This document shows, in pieces, positions 11,202 to 20,270 of a DNA stretch of 64,000 nucleotides. The notes beneath the pieces were generated by a model. It ran no database searches and was not told where the DNA came from. It saw only the letters and a program-made list of their open reading frames with translations. This DNA is from Limnohabitans sp. Rim28 (GTDB taxonomy: Bacteria > Pseudomonadota > Gammaproteobacteria > Burkholderiales > Burkholderiaceae_C). The position numbers and the translations under genes were made by a program. The DNA is taken from assembly GCF_000293865.2 (NCBI RefSeq), contig NZ_ALKN02000005.1, positions 172,334 to 236,333 on the forward strand, written 5' to 3'. Numbering within the stretch: the first letter of the stretch is position 1; every line of letters starts with the position of its first letter.

Positions 11202-12275
11202 ATGACTACTTCATTGCCTTGCGTCCTGATGCGTTCAGGAACTTCACGCGGTCCTTTTTTCCTTCGTGAATGGTTGCCTCAAGACGATCGCTTGAGAGAT
11301 CGTGTTTTGCAAAGCGCCATTGGTGCAGCCGATCCTTCGCAGATCAACGGACTCGGTGGCGGCTCTACCTTGACCAGCAAGGTCGCCATGGTTTCGAGAT
11401 CTTCTCGCGTGGACTGTGATGTGGATTACCTGTTTGCCCAGGTGGGCCCGAACGGGGTCGATACCCGACCCAATTGTGGAAACATGTTGGCGGGTGTCGC
11501 GCCATTCGCTGTCGAGCAAGGCTTGATCTCGGCCACAGATGGCATGACCTCGGTTCGTGTGCACAACGTCAATACCGGGGCGCGCATTGATGTGCAAATT
11601 CACACACCCAATGGCCAAGTGACTTACGACGGCAACATCAGCATGGATGGGGTGGCCGGCACAGCTGCGCCGGTTTACTTGAGTTTTTTGGATGCATGGG
11701 GCGCTGTGACTGGAAAGCTTTTTCCGACGGGTGAGCGCATCAACTTGATCGATGGTGTGGAGGTCACCTGCATCGATGCAGCCATGCCCATGGCCTTGAT
11801 GAACGCCCAGAGTTTGGGCGTCACGGGCACTGAGAGCGCTTCTCAGCTCGACGCGATGCCCGATCTTTTGGCCCGCATGGAGCGCATTCGACTGCAAGCC
11901 GGTCTCCTCATGGGTTTGGGCGATGTCTCTGCCAGTGTGATGCCCAAACCTGTATTGGTGAGTCAAGCGCAAGACCCGATGGCCATCGTGTCACGCTATT
12001 TCACGCCTTGGCAATGCCATACCGCCCATGCCGTCACGGGCGCCATTGGTGTCGTGACAGCGTTTGCATTGCCCGGCACGGTGGCCAGCCGGACGGTTTG
12101 CCTTGAAGGCGAACAAATTTTCAAAGTGGTGCACCCCTCGGGTGTGATTCAGATTGCTGCTGAGGTCCGGGAGGAATCAGGTCAGCTGCAGGTGGTTCGG
12201 GCATCCGTGGTTCGTACGGTTCGAAAAATCATGGAAGGTGCTTTGCAGCTTCCTGCCGATTTGGTTTTTTCTTAA
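11202..12275 (+). CDS. PrpF/GalD-family isomerase (aconitate-type or 4-oxalomesaconate tautomerase)
   Basis: A 357-residue member of the PrpF superfamily (diaminopimelate-epimerase fold). Recognised by the opening LMRSGTSRGPFFLREWLP, the GGGSTLTSKVA segment, the RPNCGNMLAGVAPFA motif with a catalytic cysteine, and the RTVRKIMEGALQLP end. The family moves double bonds in unsaturated tricarboxylates: PrpF acts on methylaconitate/aconitate and GalD on 4-oxalomesaconate. Next to tcuA-tcuB, an aconitate isomerase role is attractive, but sequence alone does not separate the two. Confidence 0.85.
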   Translation: MTTSLPCVLMRSGTSRGPFFLREWLPQDDRLRDRVLQSAIGAADPSQINGLGGGSTLTSKVAMVSRSSRVDCDVDYLFAQVGPNGVDTRPNCGNMLAGVAPFAVEQGLISATDGMTSVRVHNVNTGARIDVQIHTPNGQVTYDGNISMDGVAGTAAPVYLSFLDAWGAVTGKLFPTGERINLIDGVEVTCIDAAMPMALMNAQSLGVTGTESASQLDAMPDLLARMERIRLQAGLLMGLGDVSASVMPKPVLVSQAQDPMAIVSRYFTPWQCHTAHAVTGAIGVVTAFALPGTVASRTVCLEGEQIFKVVHPSGVIQIAAEVREESGQLQVVRASVVRTVRKIMEGALQLPADLVFS

Positions 12276-12284
12276 GGAGTTTTC

Positions 12285-13247
12285 ATGTTTTCGCGCGATT
12301 TCAAAAAGATATTGACCGCCTTGGTTTGGAGTTCATCGGTACTGGCCTACGCTTACCCTGACAGAGCGGTCACCCTGGTTGTGCCCACCGCTGCAGGCGG
12401 TGGCAATGACGCCATGGCCCGCGTCATTGCCCAAAAAATGGCGCCTTTGCTGGGACAGTCGGTGATCGTTGAGAACAAAGCGGGTGCGAATGGTTCGATT
12501 GCCACTGAGTTTGTAGCCCGTGCCTCAGCAGACGGTCATACCGTGCTTTTTGGGTATGTCGCAACCCATGCGATGAACCCGGCTTTGCAAAAGCTGCGTT
12601 ACGACCCGGTCAGCGACTTCGAGCCGGTGGGCTTGGTCGGCTACTCCCCCACTTTGATGGTCGTCACGCCACAATTGAAGGCCGCTGATGCAAAGGCTGT
12701 TTTGTCGTCCATTCAGGCGCAGGACGGTAAATTGAGTTATGCCTCGGCGGGGAATGGGACGGCGCCACATTTTGCCGCTGAACTCTACAAACTCAACATG
12801 AAAGCCTCCTGGATGCATGTGCCCTACAAGGGCTCTGCACCCGCAGTCAACGACACGGTGGCGGGTCACACGCACATCATGTTCCCCAGCCTTTTCACCG
12901 CCTTGCCGCACGTCAAGTCGGGCAAATTGCATGCTGTTGGCATTGCGGGCAGTCGCCGTTCTCCTGCTTTGCCAGGGGTTCCCACTCTGAAAGAGTTGGG
13001 TATCCCCGGGTTGGACGTGACGCAGTGGTATGCCCTGTTTGTGCCCGCTAAAACGCCAAAAGCGGTGGTCGATAAACTCAATGCGGCACTCAATCAAGTG
13101 CTTACCGACAAGGACACGGTGGCTCGCATCGAAGCGCAGGGTGCCGATGTTCAAACCAGCACGCCCGAAGAGTTGAAAACGCTGGTTCGCGATGACCTTG
13201 CCAAGTGGCGGCGGGTGGTGCAACAAGCCAAACTCTCGGCAGATTGA
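12285..13247 (+). CDS. Bug/TctC-family periplasmic binding protein
   Basis: A 320-residue tripartite tricarboxylate transporter receptor. It has a signal peptide (residues 1-23, ending AYAYP), the family motif VPTAAGGGNDAMAR and the KAGANGSIATEFVARA region. These proteins bind carboxylates in the periplasm. No TctA/TctB membrane subunits are in the window, so it is an orphan receptor that either uses a transporter elsewhere or serves in sensing. AAGGAG lies before the ATG, nine bases after the isomerase gene: clearly one operon. Confidence 0.92.
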   Translation: MFSRDFKKILTALVWSSSVLAYAYPDRAVTLVVPTAAGGGNDAMARVIAQKMAPLLGQSVIVENKAGANGSIATEFVARASADGHTVLFGYVATHAMNPALQKLRYDPVSDFEPVGLVGYSPTLMVVTPQLKAADAKAVLSSIQAQDGKLSYASAGNGTAPHFAAELYKLNMKASWMHVPYKGSAPAVNDTVAGHTHIMFPSLFTALPHVKSGKLHAVGIAGSRRSPALPGVPTLKELGIPGLDVTQWYALFVPAKTPKAVVDKLNAALNQVLTDKDTVARIEAQGADVQTSTPEELKTLVRDDLAKWRRVVQQAKLSAD

Positions 13248-13265
13248 ACCTGTCCAAAAGCAAGT

Positions 13266-13288
13266 GGGTATCAGTTTTAATGATACCC
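13266..13288. repeat. Perfect dyad, possible operator or hairpin
   Basis: GGGTATCA (13266-13273) and TGATACCC (13281-13288) are perfect inverted repeats around a seven-base A/T-rich centre, 18 bases after the binding-protein stop. The GTATCA-N7-TGATAC core looks like a two-fold regulator site; as RNA it would be a small hairpin. No T-tract follows. Confidence 0.5.
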
Positions 13289-13330
13289 CCATCCTTGGAT
13301 GCTGGTACACAGCACAGTGTCCAGGGCATA

Positions 13331-13354
13331 CATTTGAAAGTTGATTTTCAAATG
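13331..13354 (+). repeat. Inverted repeat overlapping the alternative SDR start
   Basis: CATTTGAAA (13331-13339) pairs with TTTCAAATG (13346-13354) around a six-base loop. The right arm contains the ATG at 13352 that could also start the SDR gene; the preferred ATG at 13364 lies just outside the hairpin. A short T-run follows (13358-13362), so it could also act as a weak attenuator. Confidence 0.5.
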
Positions 13355-13363
13355 GGATTTTTC

Positions 13364-14119
13364 ATGGACTTGCAACTCAAAGACAAAACCGCACTTGTAA
13401 CTGGGGCCAGCGTGGGCATTGGGCGTGGCATTGCCAAGGCCTTGGCTGCAGAGGGCGTGCGTGTGGCGGTGTCGGCTCGGCGGGTGGACAAGTTGCGCGA
13501 GTTGGCGGACGAAATTGTGGCCGCTGGCGGACATGCGCCGGTGATCATTGAATCGGACTTGTATGCGGACGACGCGGCCAAACGCTTGGCCGAGGCGGCT
13601 TTGGCGGGTTTGGGCAGCGTGGACATTTTGGTGAACAACGCTGGTGGTTCGCGCAGCTTCAAAGAGTTGCATGTCAGCGAAGAGGCCTGGCAAGAAGCCA
13701 TCACTTTGAACTTTCACCGCCCGCGCCAAGTGGCCGATGCCTTGATCGACCAAATGATTGAGCGCAAGTGGGGCCGCATCATCAACATCACTGGCAAGAG
13801 CGAGCCCGAACACACCAACGGCGCGTTTTGCGCCAAGGCGGGCATGCACAGCTGGGCCAAGGGTTTGTCGCGCATGGTCGGCAAGCATGGGGTCACGGTG
13901 AACTGCGTGCCACCGGGGCGTATCCATTCCGAGCAGATTTTTCGCAATTACACACCCGAGTACCGCCAGTGGCAGTGCGACAACGAAATTCCTGTAGGCC
14001 GCTATGGCGAACCAGAAGACATGGCCAACCTGGTCACGTTTTTGGCCTCGCCTTTGGCCAGTTACATCACGGGCGCCGTGATCCCGGTGGACGGTGGTTT
14101 GCGCAAATACCAGTTCTGA
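13364..14119 (+). CDS. SDR-family oxidoreductase, atypical active site
   Basis: A 251-residue Rossmann-fold SDR. The cofactor motif TGASVGIG (near residue 14) and NNAGG are intact, and it ends with the usual ITGAVIPVDGG segment. The catalytic YxxxK is not: the segment before the expected lysine reads NGAFCAKAG, with Ala where Tyr is normal. It may be a non-classical SDR or a binding protein. ATG 13364 is chosen because homologous SDRs start right before LKDKTALVTGA; ATG 13352 is in-frame. It lies between the binding-protein gene and tcuA on the same strand. Confidence 0.85.
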   Translation: MDLQLKDKTALVTGASVGIGRGIAKALAAEGVRVAVSARRVDKLRELADEIVAAGGHAPVIIESDLYADDAAKRLAEAALAGLGSVDILVNNAGGSRSFKELHVSEEAWQEAITLNFHRPRQVADALIDQMIERKWGRIINITGKSEPEHTNGAFCAKAGMHSWAKGLSRMVGKHGVTVNCVPPGRIHSEQIFRNYTPEYRQWQCDNEIPVGRYGEPEDMANLVTFLASPLASYITGAVIPVDGGLRKYQF

Positions 14120-14151
14120 TCAAGCTTGGGCACAGTGCCCTGAAAGTGTTT

Positions 14152-15594
14152 ATGACGGTCGATGTTTTGGTGATTGGCGGCGGCAACGCGGCCCTGTGTG
14201 CGGCGCTCATGGCCCGCGAAGCCGGTGCCAGTGTGATGCTGCTCGAATCGGCGCCGCGCGAATGGCGCGGCGGCAATTCAGGCCACACACGCAATTTGCG
14301 CTGCATGCACGATGCGCCGCAAGACGTGTTGGTCGATGCCTATCCGGAAGAAGAGTTTTGGCAAGACCTGCTCAAGGTCACCGGCGGCCTGACCAACGAG
14401 CATCTGGCCCGCTTGGCGATTCGCCATTCAGCCACCTGCCGCCCTTGGATGGTCAAGCACGGCGTGCGCTTTCAGCCTTCGTTGTCCGGAGCTTTGCACA
14501 CGGCCCGCACCAATGCCTTCTTCATGGGCGGTGGCAAGGCGCTGGTCAATGCTTTCTACCGCAGCGCCGAAAAGCTGGGTGTGCAGATCCACTACAACGC
14601 CGAGGTGGATACCGTCGAATTGGACGAGGGCCGCTTCGTGGCCGCGTCGGTGATGCACAAACAGGCCGATGGCAGCGTGCGGCGCGAACGGATTGAAGCC
14701 CGCACCTGCGTGTTGGCGGCTGGGGGCTTTGAGTCCAACCGCGAGTGGCTGCGCGAAGCCTGGGGCCAGAACGAACGCGGTGAGTACCCGGCCGACCAGT
14801 TTTTGATTCGCGGCACACGATTTAACCAAGGCGTGCTGCTCAAGCACATGCTGGCGCAAGGCGCTGACCGCATTGGCGACCCCACCCAGGCGCACATGGT
14901 GGCGATTGATGCCCGTGCACCTTTGTACGACGGCGGCATTTGCACCCGCATCGACTGCGTGTCTTTGGGTGTGGTGGTCAACCGCGAAGCGCGGCGTTTT
15001 TACGACGAGGGTGAAGATTTTTGGCCCAAGCGTTACGCCATCTGGGGCCGTTTGGTGGCGCAGCAGCCGGGGCAGGTGGCGTATTCCATCATCGATGCCA
15101 AAGCCATTGGCCGTTTCATGCCCCCTGTGTTTGAAGGCACCCAAGCAGACAGCCTGCCCGAGTTGGCGCGCAAACTGGGCCTGGACGAGGCGACGTTCAT
15201 GCAAACCTTGAACGACTACAACGCGGCCTGCCGTGAAGGCACCTTTGACCACACGGCGCTGGACGACTGCCACACCGAGGGCGTGAGCCCCGCCAAAACC
15301 CATTGGGCCAGGCCTTTGGACACTGCGCCTTATTACGCTTACGCCGTCAGGCCCGGCGTGACTTTCACCTATTTGGGATTGAAAACCGATGAGACCACCG
15401 CTGTGCGATTCAACGACCAGCCCAGCCCCAATTTGTTTGTGGCCGGCGAGATGATGGCGGGCAATGTGCTGGGCAAGGGCTACACCGCCGGGGTGGGCAT
15501 GACGATTGGCACGGCTTTTGGCCGCATCGCCGGCGAGCAGGCGGCCAAAGCCGTGAAAGCCCAAAAGGAAGGAGCTTCCCATGCAAACGCTTGA
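14152..15594 (+). CDS. tcuA: TcuA, FAD-dependent tricarballylate dehydrogenase
   Basis: A 480-residue flavoprotein of the fumarate reductase/succinate dehydrogenase flavoprotein type. The dinucleotide motif [20 protein letters not shown] begins at residue 6, and the GGNSGHTRN loop and the C-terminal [20 protein letters not shown] segment bind FAD. With tcuB directly behind, tricarballylate to cis-aconitate oxidation is the best call. ATG 14152 puts the FAD motif at the N-terminus as in the family. The stop lies 14 bases inside tcuB. Confidence 0.88.
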   Translation: MTVDVLVIGGGNAALCAALMAREAGASVMLLESAPREWRGGNSGHTRNLRCMHDAPQDVLVDAYPEEEFWQDLLKVTGGLTNEHLARLAIRHSATCRPWMVKHGVRFQPSLSGALHTARTNAFFMGGGKALVNAFYRSAEKLGVQIHYNAEVDTVELDEGRFVAASVMHKQADGSVRRERIEARTCVLAAGGFESNREWLREAWGQNERGEYPADQFLIRGTRFNQGVLLKHMLAQGADRIGDPTQAHMVAIDARAPLYDGGICTRIDCVSLGVVVNREARRFYDEGEDFWPKRYAIWGRLVAQQPGQVAYSIIDAKAIGRFMPPVFEGTQADSLPELARKLGLDEATFMQTLNDYNAACREGTFDHTALDDCHTEGVSPAKTHWARPLDTAPYYAYAVRPGVTFTYLGLKTDETTAVRFNDQPSPNLFVAGEMMAGNVLGKGYTAGVGMTIGTAFGRIAGEQAAKAVKAQKEGASHANA

Positions 15595-16747
15595 AGCCCT
15601 GACGCGTGACGCCCGTGCCCTGGCGCTTGGCGAGTTGACAGCCCCGGAAGCCGAAGTGGCCCGGCAGATGCAAATTTGCAACGGCTGCCGTTATTGCGAA
15701 GGTTTTTGTGCCGTGTTCCCGGCCATGACCCGGCGCTTGGAGTTTGGCAAGGCCGATATCCATTACATGGCCAACCTGTGCCACAACTGCGGTGCCTGTT
15801 TGCATGCTTGCCAGTACGCACCGCCGCACGACTTTGCCATCAATGTGCCCAAAGCCATGGCCCAAGTGCGCGGCCAGACTTACGCCGATTACGCTTGGCC
15901 TCCCGCTTTGGGCAGCTTGTACCAACGCAATGGTCTGACCTTGTCGGTGGCGCTCGCTTTGGGCTTGGCGCTGTTTTTGGCGCTGGCCATGCTGCGCCAA
16001 GGCACCTTATGGGGGGCGCCAGTGGCGGGTGGCTTTTACGCGGTGTTTCCGCACAATTTGATGGTCAGTCTGTTTGCGCCCATCTTCTTGTTTGCGGTGA
16101 TGGCGCTGGCCCTCGGTGTTCGGCGCTTTTGGCGCGACGTCACGCCTGCCACCAGCGGTGCCGACCTGACGCCGCCTGCTGCGGCCGAAGCGGCGCACGA
16201 CGCTTTGCGCCTGAAGTACTTGGACGGTGGCCACGGTGAAGGTTGCCACAACGAAGACGATGCGTGGACGCATGCCCGCAGGCGTTACCACCACCTGACG
16301 TTTTACGGTTTCATGTTGTGCTTTGCCGCCACCAGCGTGGCGACGCTTTACCACTATGTTTTGGGTTGGCCCGCACCGTATGACTTGACCACCTTGCCCA
16401 AGTTGCTGGGTGTCATTGGCGGGGTGAGCCTGACAGTGGGCACGGCCGGTTTGTGGCGCTTGAACCTGCGCCGCCACCCAGAGCATGGTGACGCGGCGCA
16501 GAAACCCATGGACCGGGGCTTCATCGCCTTGTTGTTCTTGGTCAGCGTGACGGGTTTGCTTTTGTGGCTGCTGGGCCAAACAGCGGCCATGCCCTCGATG
16601 TTGGCGGTGCACTTGGGTGCGGTGATGGCTTTGTTCTTGACTTTGCCCTATGGCAAGTTTGCGCACGGCGTTTTCCGCACAGCGGCTTTGCTGCGCTTTG
16701 CCATCGAAAAGCGTCAACCCAACCGCTTGGGTCTGGGCGGGGAATAA
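15581..16747 (+). CDS. tcuB: TcuB, tricarballylate utilisation Fe-S/membrane protein
   Basis: 388 residues. Two CX2CX2CX3C clusters (C33-C43 and C67-C77) will hold two [4Fe-4S] centres, and six or so membrane helices follow (about residues 115-375) with histidines suited to heme binding. TcuB re-oxidises FADH2 of TcuA and passes electrons to the quinone pool. A strong Shine-Dalgarno (GGAAGGAG) lies inside the end of tcuA, and the genes overlap by 14 bases. The MFS transporter TcuC known from Salmonella is absent here. Confidence 0.9.
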   Translation: MQTLEALTRDARALALGELTAPEAEVARQMQICNGCRYCEGFCAVFPAMTRRLEFGKADIHYMANLCHNCGACLHACQYAPPHDFAINVPKAMAQVRGQTYADYAWPPALGSLYQRNGLTLSVALALGLALFLALAMLRQGTLWGAPVAGGFYAVFPHNLMVSLFAPIFLFAVMALALGVRRFWRDVTPATSGADLTPPAAAEAAHDALRLKYLDGGHGEGCHNEDDAWTHARRRYHHLTFYGFMLCFAATSVATLYHYVLGWPAPYDLTTLPKLLGVIGGVSLTVGTAGLWRLNLRRHPEHGDAAQKPMDRGFIALLFLVSVTGLLLWLLGQTAAMPSMLAVHLGAVMALFLTLPYGKFAHGVFRTAALLRFAIEKRQPNRLGLGGE

Positions 16748-16748
16748 A

Positions 16749-17921
16749 TCAATCGGTTGTGGACGGGCAGGCGCTGGCCGAATGGATCACGCCGCCGCCC
16801 AAACACACTTCGCCGTCGTACAGCACAGCGCTTTGGCCGGGCGTGACGGCCCATTGATGTTCGCTGAACGACAGATTGAATCCGTCCGAGCCATCGGTCA
16901 TGCAGAGCGCTTGCAGGCTGCAAGCTGCGTCCACTTGCCGATAACGGGTTTTGGCGGCATAGGCGCCCGGCTTCGGGGCCAAGCCAGCGCACCAGCTCAC
17001 GTCGGTGGCTTGCAGTTGAGGCGACAGCAACCACGGGTGGTCGTGGCCTTGCACCACCCACAAGGTGTTGTGGGGGATGTCCTTGCGGGCCACAAACCAG
17101 GGTGTATGTTCACCCGCGCCTCGCAAACCCTGCGCTTGCAGGGCTTTCATTTCAGCGCCTTTGGCCTTGATGCCGCCTATCCCTAAGCCTTGGCGTTGGC
17201 CCAGGGTGTAAAAGCTCAGCCCCACATGCTGGCCGATCGTGCGACCTGATGGGTCTTTGATAGGCCCCGGTTCTTTGGAGATGTAGCGGTTCAAAAACTC
17301 GCGGAAAGGTCGCTCACCAATGAAGCAGATGCCCGTGGAGTCTTTCTTTTTGGCATTGGGCAGGCCGATCTCTTGAGCGATGCGGCGCACCTCGGTTTTG
17401 TGCAATTGGCCCACCGGGAAAAGCGTCTTACTCAATTGCGCTTGGTTCAGGCGGTGCAAGAAGTAGCTTTGGTCTTTGCTCGGGTCCAAGCCCTTGAGCA
17501 GTTCAAACAGGCCGCTGACCGTGTTTTGTCGCACACGGGCGTAATGGCCAGTGGCGATTTTTTCAGCCCCTACGCGCAGGGCGTGGTCTAAAAAAGACTT
17601 GAACTTGATTTCGGCATTGCACAGGATGTCCGGGTTGGGCGTGCGCCCGGCTTGGTATTCGCGCACAAACTCGGAAAAAACCCGGTCTTTGTAATCGGGC
17701 GCAAAGTTGACGTGTTCGATCTCGATGCCCAGCACATCGGCCACAGCGGCAGCATCGACGAAGTCGACGTTGGATGAGCAGTACGCGCTGTCATCGTCGT
17801 CTTCCCAGTTTTTCATGAAAATGCCAACGACTTCATGGCCTTGCTGCTTGAGCAAGTGCGCCGTCACGGCCGAATCTACCCCGCCGGACAGGCCGACGAC
17901 CACACGTTTCAATTTGGACAT
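16749..17921 (-). CDS. mnmA: MnmA, tRNA 2-thiouridylase
   Basis: A 390-residue PP-loop ATPase. The pyrophosphate loop SGGVDS is at residues 12-17, the first catalytic Cys is in [14 protein letters not shown] and the second in [10 protein letters not shown]. MnmA thiolates U34 of Lys, Glu and Gln tRNAs using persulfide relayed from IscS. It ends one base after tcuB, convergently. A NUDIX gene close to mnmA is a common arrangement; here a lytic transglycosylase and a TSUP gene intervene. Confidence 0.97.
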   Translation of the reverse strand: MSKLKRVVVGLSGGVDSAVTAHLLKQQGHEVVGIFMKNWEDDDDSAYCSSNVDFVDAAAVADVLGIEIEHVNFAPDYKDRVFSEFVREYQAGRTPNPDILCNAEIKFKSFLDHALRVGAEKIATGHYARVRQNTVSGLFELLKGLDPSKDQSYFLHRLNQAQLSKTLFPVGQLHKTEVRRIAQEIGLPNAKKKDSTGICFIGERPFREFLNRYISKEPGPIKDPSGRTIGQHVGLSFYTLGQRQGLGIGGIKAKGAEMKALQAQGLRGAGEHTPWFVARKDIPHNTLWVVQGHDHPWLLSPQLQATDVSWCAGLAPKPGAYAAKTRYRQVDAACSLQALCMTDGSDGFNLSFSEHQWAVTPGQSAVLYDGEVCLGGGVIHSASACPSTTD

Positions 17922-17927
17922 GGCGTC

Positions 17928-17933
17928 ATTATC
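17928..17933 (-). promoter_or_regulatory. Candidate -10 box of mnmA, leaderless-type
   Basis: GATAAT on the reverse strand ends six bases before the mnmA ATG, with no Shine-Dalgarno between. No good -35 was found 16-18 bases further up. Confidence 0.35.
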
Positions 17934-18020
17934 CTTTGCGCCGTTGGGACATGGCGATGTGCAGAATGGCAGTGGTTTGGCGGATCGGCTGGATAATGGC
18001 CAGCCTTGTGTTTGGAAGTC

Positions 18021-18749
18021 ATGTTCAAAATCTGGTCACCCGACGCTGATCGTCTGTCGCAGTGTCGCCGTGCGTTTGCACGGTTTGCAGCATTCACCCA
18101 CCGTGGCTTGGCCTTGGTGGGTGCGCTGGTGGCCGCCTTGTTGTTGTGGGTCTGGCTGCAGCCGCAGTGGTTGCAGCCGGTGGAGCAACGCTTGGCCACC
18201 TGGTTGCGAGAGCGCGATGTGCTGACTGTTTTTTGGCCCCAAAACACAGCCGAGCGAGCTACGGCTGTGCATCTGCAGGATTTGCCGCCGCCTCAGGCCT
18301 CGGTGGCCATTTGGTTGGCACGCAAGTACAAGGTGGCACCTGAGCCTTTGGCGGCCCTGGTGGCCGAGGCCCATGTGCTGGCCAAATCGTCCAAATTGCC
18401 TGCGCACCTGATTTTGGCCGTGATGGCCACGGAATCGGGTTTCCATCCTTACGTTCAAAGTCAGGCCGGTGCGCAGGGTTTGATGCAAGTCATGACGGGC
18501 ATTCATGCCCAACGCTACGAGGCCTATGGCGGACCTTTGGCTGCTTTTGATCCGGTGACCAACTTGCGCGTGGGCGTGGCAGTGCTGGCCGATGCGATCA
18601 AATTGCGCGGTGGATCACTGGAGGACGGGCTGCTTTTCTACCTGGGGGGCTATGCCATGACCGAGGACAACGGTTATGTGGCCAAAGTCTTGGCGGAGAA
18701 ATCGCGGTTGGATGCCGTTGCCGCAGGCCAAAAACTCCCACTGGATTGA
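18021..18749 (+). CDS. Membrane-anchored lytic transglycosylase (SLT domain)
   Basis: A 242-residue protein with one N-terminal membrane helix (residues 27-48) and a periplasmic SLT domain. The catalytic Glu is in [20 protein letters not shown], followed by the GLMQVM motif of family 1 lytic transglycosylases, which cleave peptidoglycan glycan strands to anhydro-muropeptides. ATG 18021 is chosen over one five codons upstream because it leaves a normal N-terminus. Divergent from mnmA. Confidence 0.88.
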   Translation: MFKIWSPDADRLSQCRRAFARFAAFTHRGLALVGALVAALLLWVWLQPQWLQPVEQRLATWLRERDVLTVFWPQNTAERATAVHLQDLPPPQASVAIWLARKYKVAPEPLAALVAEAHVLAKSSKLPAHLILAVMATESGFHPYVQSQAGAQGLMQVMTGIHAQRYEAYGGPLAAFDPVTNLRVGVAVLADAIKLRGGSLEDGLLFYLGGYAMTEDNGYVAKVLAEKSRLDAVAAGQKLPLD

Positions 18750-18760
18750 GCTTCAGGGCC

Positions 18761-18795
18761 CACTGTCCTTGGTTGGGGTGGGCGCATGGACAGTG
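18761..18795. repeat. Inverted repeat between convergent genes
   Basis: CACTGTCC (18761-18768) and GGACAGTG (18788-18795) are perfect inverted repeats 19 bases apart, in the short gap between the transglycosylase and the TSUP gene. No T-tract adjoins; it may help end transcription from either side. Confidence 0.4.
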
Positions 18796-19554
18796 TCACA
18801 AGCGGCTGAAGAAAACGATGCTCATCGACAAACCAGTGATGATGACCAAGTTGCGCACCCACTGAACGGGCAAGCGTTTAGCCAGACGTGCGCCGACCCA
18901 ACCCCCAGCGGTTGCCAACACCATCATCCAGACCGCTTGCGGCCAAACAATGGCGCCCGCCAGCGCAAACGCCAGCACCGAGAGCAAAGACAAGACAAAA
19001 GAGTTGAGGTTCTTCAGTGCATTGACCGTGTTCAGTCTGGCTTCGCCGGTCAGGGTGTAAAGCGCCATCAGCAAAATGCCCAGTCCCCCGTTGAAGTACC
19101 CCCCGTAAATGGCGACAAACATGAGGCCGGGCTGGCGCCAAGCCTGTCGACCTTGTCCGGCGTTGCGTTGGGCCAGCCAAGGGCCTGCGGCAAAAAGCGC
19201 AGTGGCCAACAGCAAAAGCCAAGGCACCAGGCTCGAAAAAACGCTCGCTGGCGTCACCAGCAGCAATCCGGCGCCGATCAAACCGCCTGATGCGGCAATG
19301 ACGACTTCCCTTTGCAGCAAGCTTTTGGGCAAGGCCTTGAGTTCTGAGCGAAATCCCCATGTGCTGCCCAAGTAGCCAGGGCTCACGGCCATGGCACTGG
19401 TGGCGTTGGCAGCCAGCGGGGGGACACCTGCAAACACCAAGGCTGGAAAGGTGAGAAAGCTACCGCCCCCGGCGATGGCATTGAGCACGCCCGCGGCAAA
19501 TGCTGCGCCACCCGTGAGCAGCCAAAGGGCTTCACTGGACCAGGCGGCGCTCAT
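18796..19554 (-). CDS. TSUP-family anion/sulfite exporter (TauE/SafE)
   Basis: A 252-residue membrane protein with about eight helices and the family hallmarks GVLNAIAGGGSFLTFPAL near the N-terminus and its internal repeat GGYFNGGLGILLMAL. TSUP permeases export sulfite, sulfoacetate or related anions. The start ATG at 19554 overlaps the NUDIX stop (ATGA), so it is the second gene of a coupled pair. Confidence 0.88.
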   Translation of the reverse strand: MSAAWSSEALWLLTGGAAFAAGVLNAIAGGGSFLTFPALVFAGVPPLAANATSAMAVSPGYLGSTWGFRSELKALPKSLLQREVVIAASGGLIGAGLLLVTPASVFSSLVPWLLLLATALFAAGPWLAQRNAGQGRQAWRQPGLMFVAIYGGYFNGGLGILLMALYTLTGEARLNTVNALKNLNSFVLSLLSVLAFALAGAIVWPQAVWMMVLATAGGWVGARLAKRLPVQWVRNLVIITGLSMSIVFFSRL

Positions 19555-20045
19555 GGTGCCAAAGGCGGCAAGTTGGCCACGGCGGCATCGGTGTGGATCA
19601 CATCCAGCGGAAAGCGTTGCCCGGCCAGGTGGTCTTCGATGCACCGGAGCACCAAGGGGCTGCGGTGGCGATCGGCACTGGCGCGCACCTCTTGAGGCGT
19701 CATCCAAAGGGTCCGCACAATGCCTTCGTCCAAGCTCAGGCCTGGCTGCACATCGCCGATGTCACCGCAAAAGGCCATGCGCACATAGGTGATGTCTTCG
19801 CCCGTTTGCGGTCTCTGAAAGCGAGATAAGTAAATGCCCACTAACGCTGTGGGCTTGAAAGTTCTTGCGGTTTCCTCCAGGGCTTCGCGAGCACAGCCTT
19901 CAGCAGGTGACTCGCCGGGGTCGAGGTGACCGGCGGGGTTGTTCAGCCGAAGGCCTTCTTGGGTATGTTCTTCGATCAGCAGGTAGCGGCCTTCTTTTTC
20001 AATGATGGCGGCCACGGTGACATTGGGTTTCCAGCGTGTGTCCAT
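19551..20045 (-). CDS. NUDIX hydrolase (NudJ-like)
   Basis: A 164-residue protein with a full Nudix box, GHLDPGESPAEGCAREALEE, around residues 39-58 (GX5EX7REUXEE). The N-terminus (PNVTVAAIIEKEGRYLLIEE) resembles NudJ, a pyrophosphohydrolase acting on thiamine and nucleotide pyrophosphates. The exact substrate is uncertain. It lies upstream of and overlaps the TSUP gene. Confidence 0.88.
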   Translation of the reverse strand: MDTRWKPNVTVAAIIEKEGRYLLIEEHTQEGLRLNNPAGHLDPGESPAEGCAREALEETARTFKPTALVGIYLSRFQRPQTGEDITYVRMAFCGDIGDVQPGLSLDEGIVRTLWMTPQEVRASADRHRSPLVLRCIEDHLAGQRFPLDVIHTDAAVANLPPLAP

Positions 20046-20052
20046 GTCGCGG

Positions 20053-20058
20053 ATTATC
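20053..20058 (-). promoter_or_regulatory. Candidate -10 box of the NUDIX gene, leaderless-type
   Basis: GATAAT on the reverse strand ends seven bases before the ATG at 20045. No Shine-Dalgarno is seen. Same spacing as found at mnmA and leuS. Confidence 0.35.
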
Positions 20059-20270
20059 GGGCCCCCGTGACCCCCAAGCTGACATCCCCTTGTCAGTCAG
20101 CCTGGGTCAAGCCTGAAAATGCACAAGATCGGTGTTGACTGATGTATTGATTTTCCAAGGGCAACAGCCGCATGGCCATGCCGCTTGGAAGATCTTGGTG
20201 AAAGGGGGGACACATTGACTTCGGTTAAGCTGTTTTCCTTTGGTTTTCTGGACAGAGTGAGGAGTCAGAC

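Noticed and set aside
13205..13363. Longer SDR start and longer tcuA start upstream
   Set aside because: The added residues run over the 3' ends of the preceding genes and lack SDR or FAD-family character.
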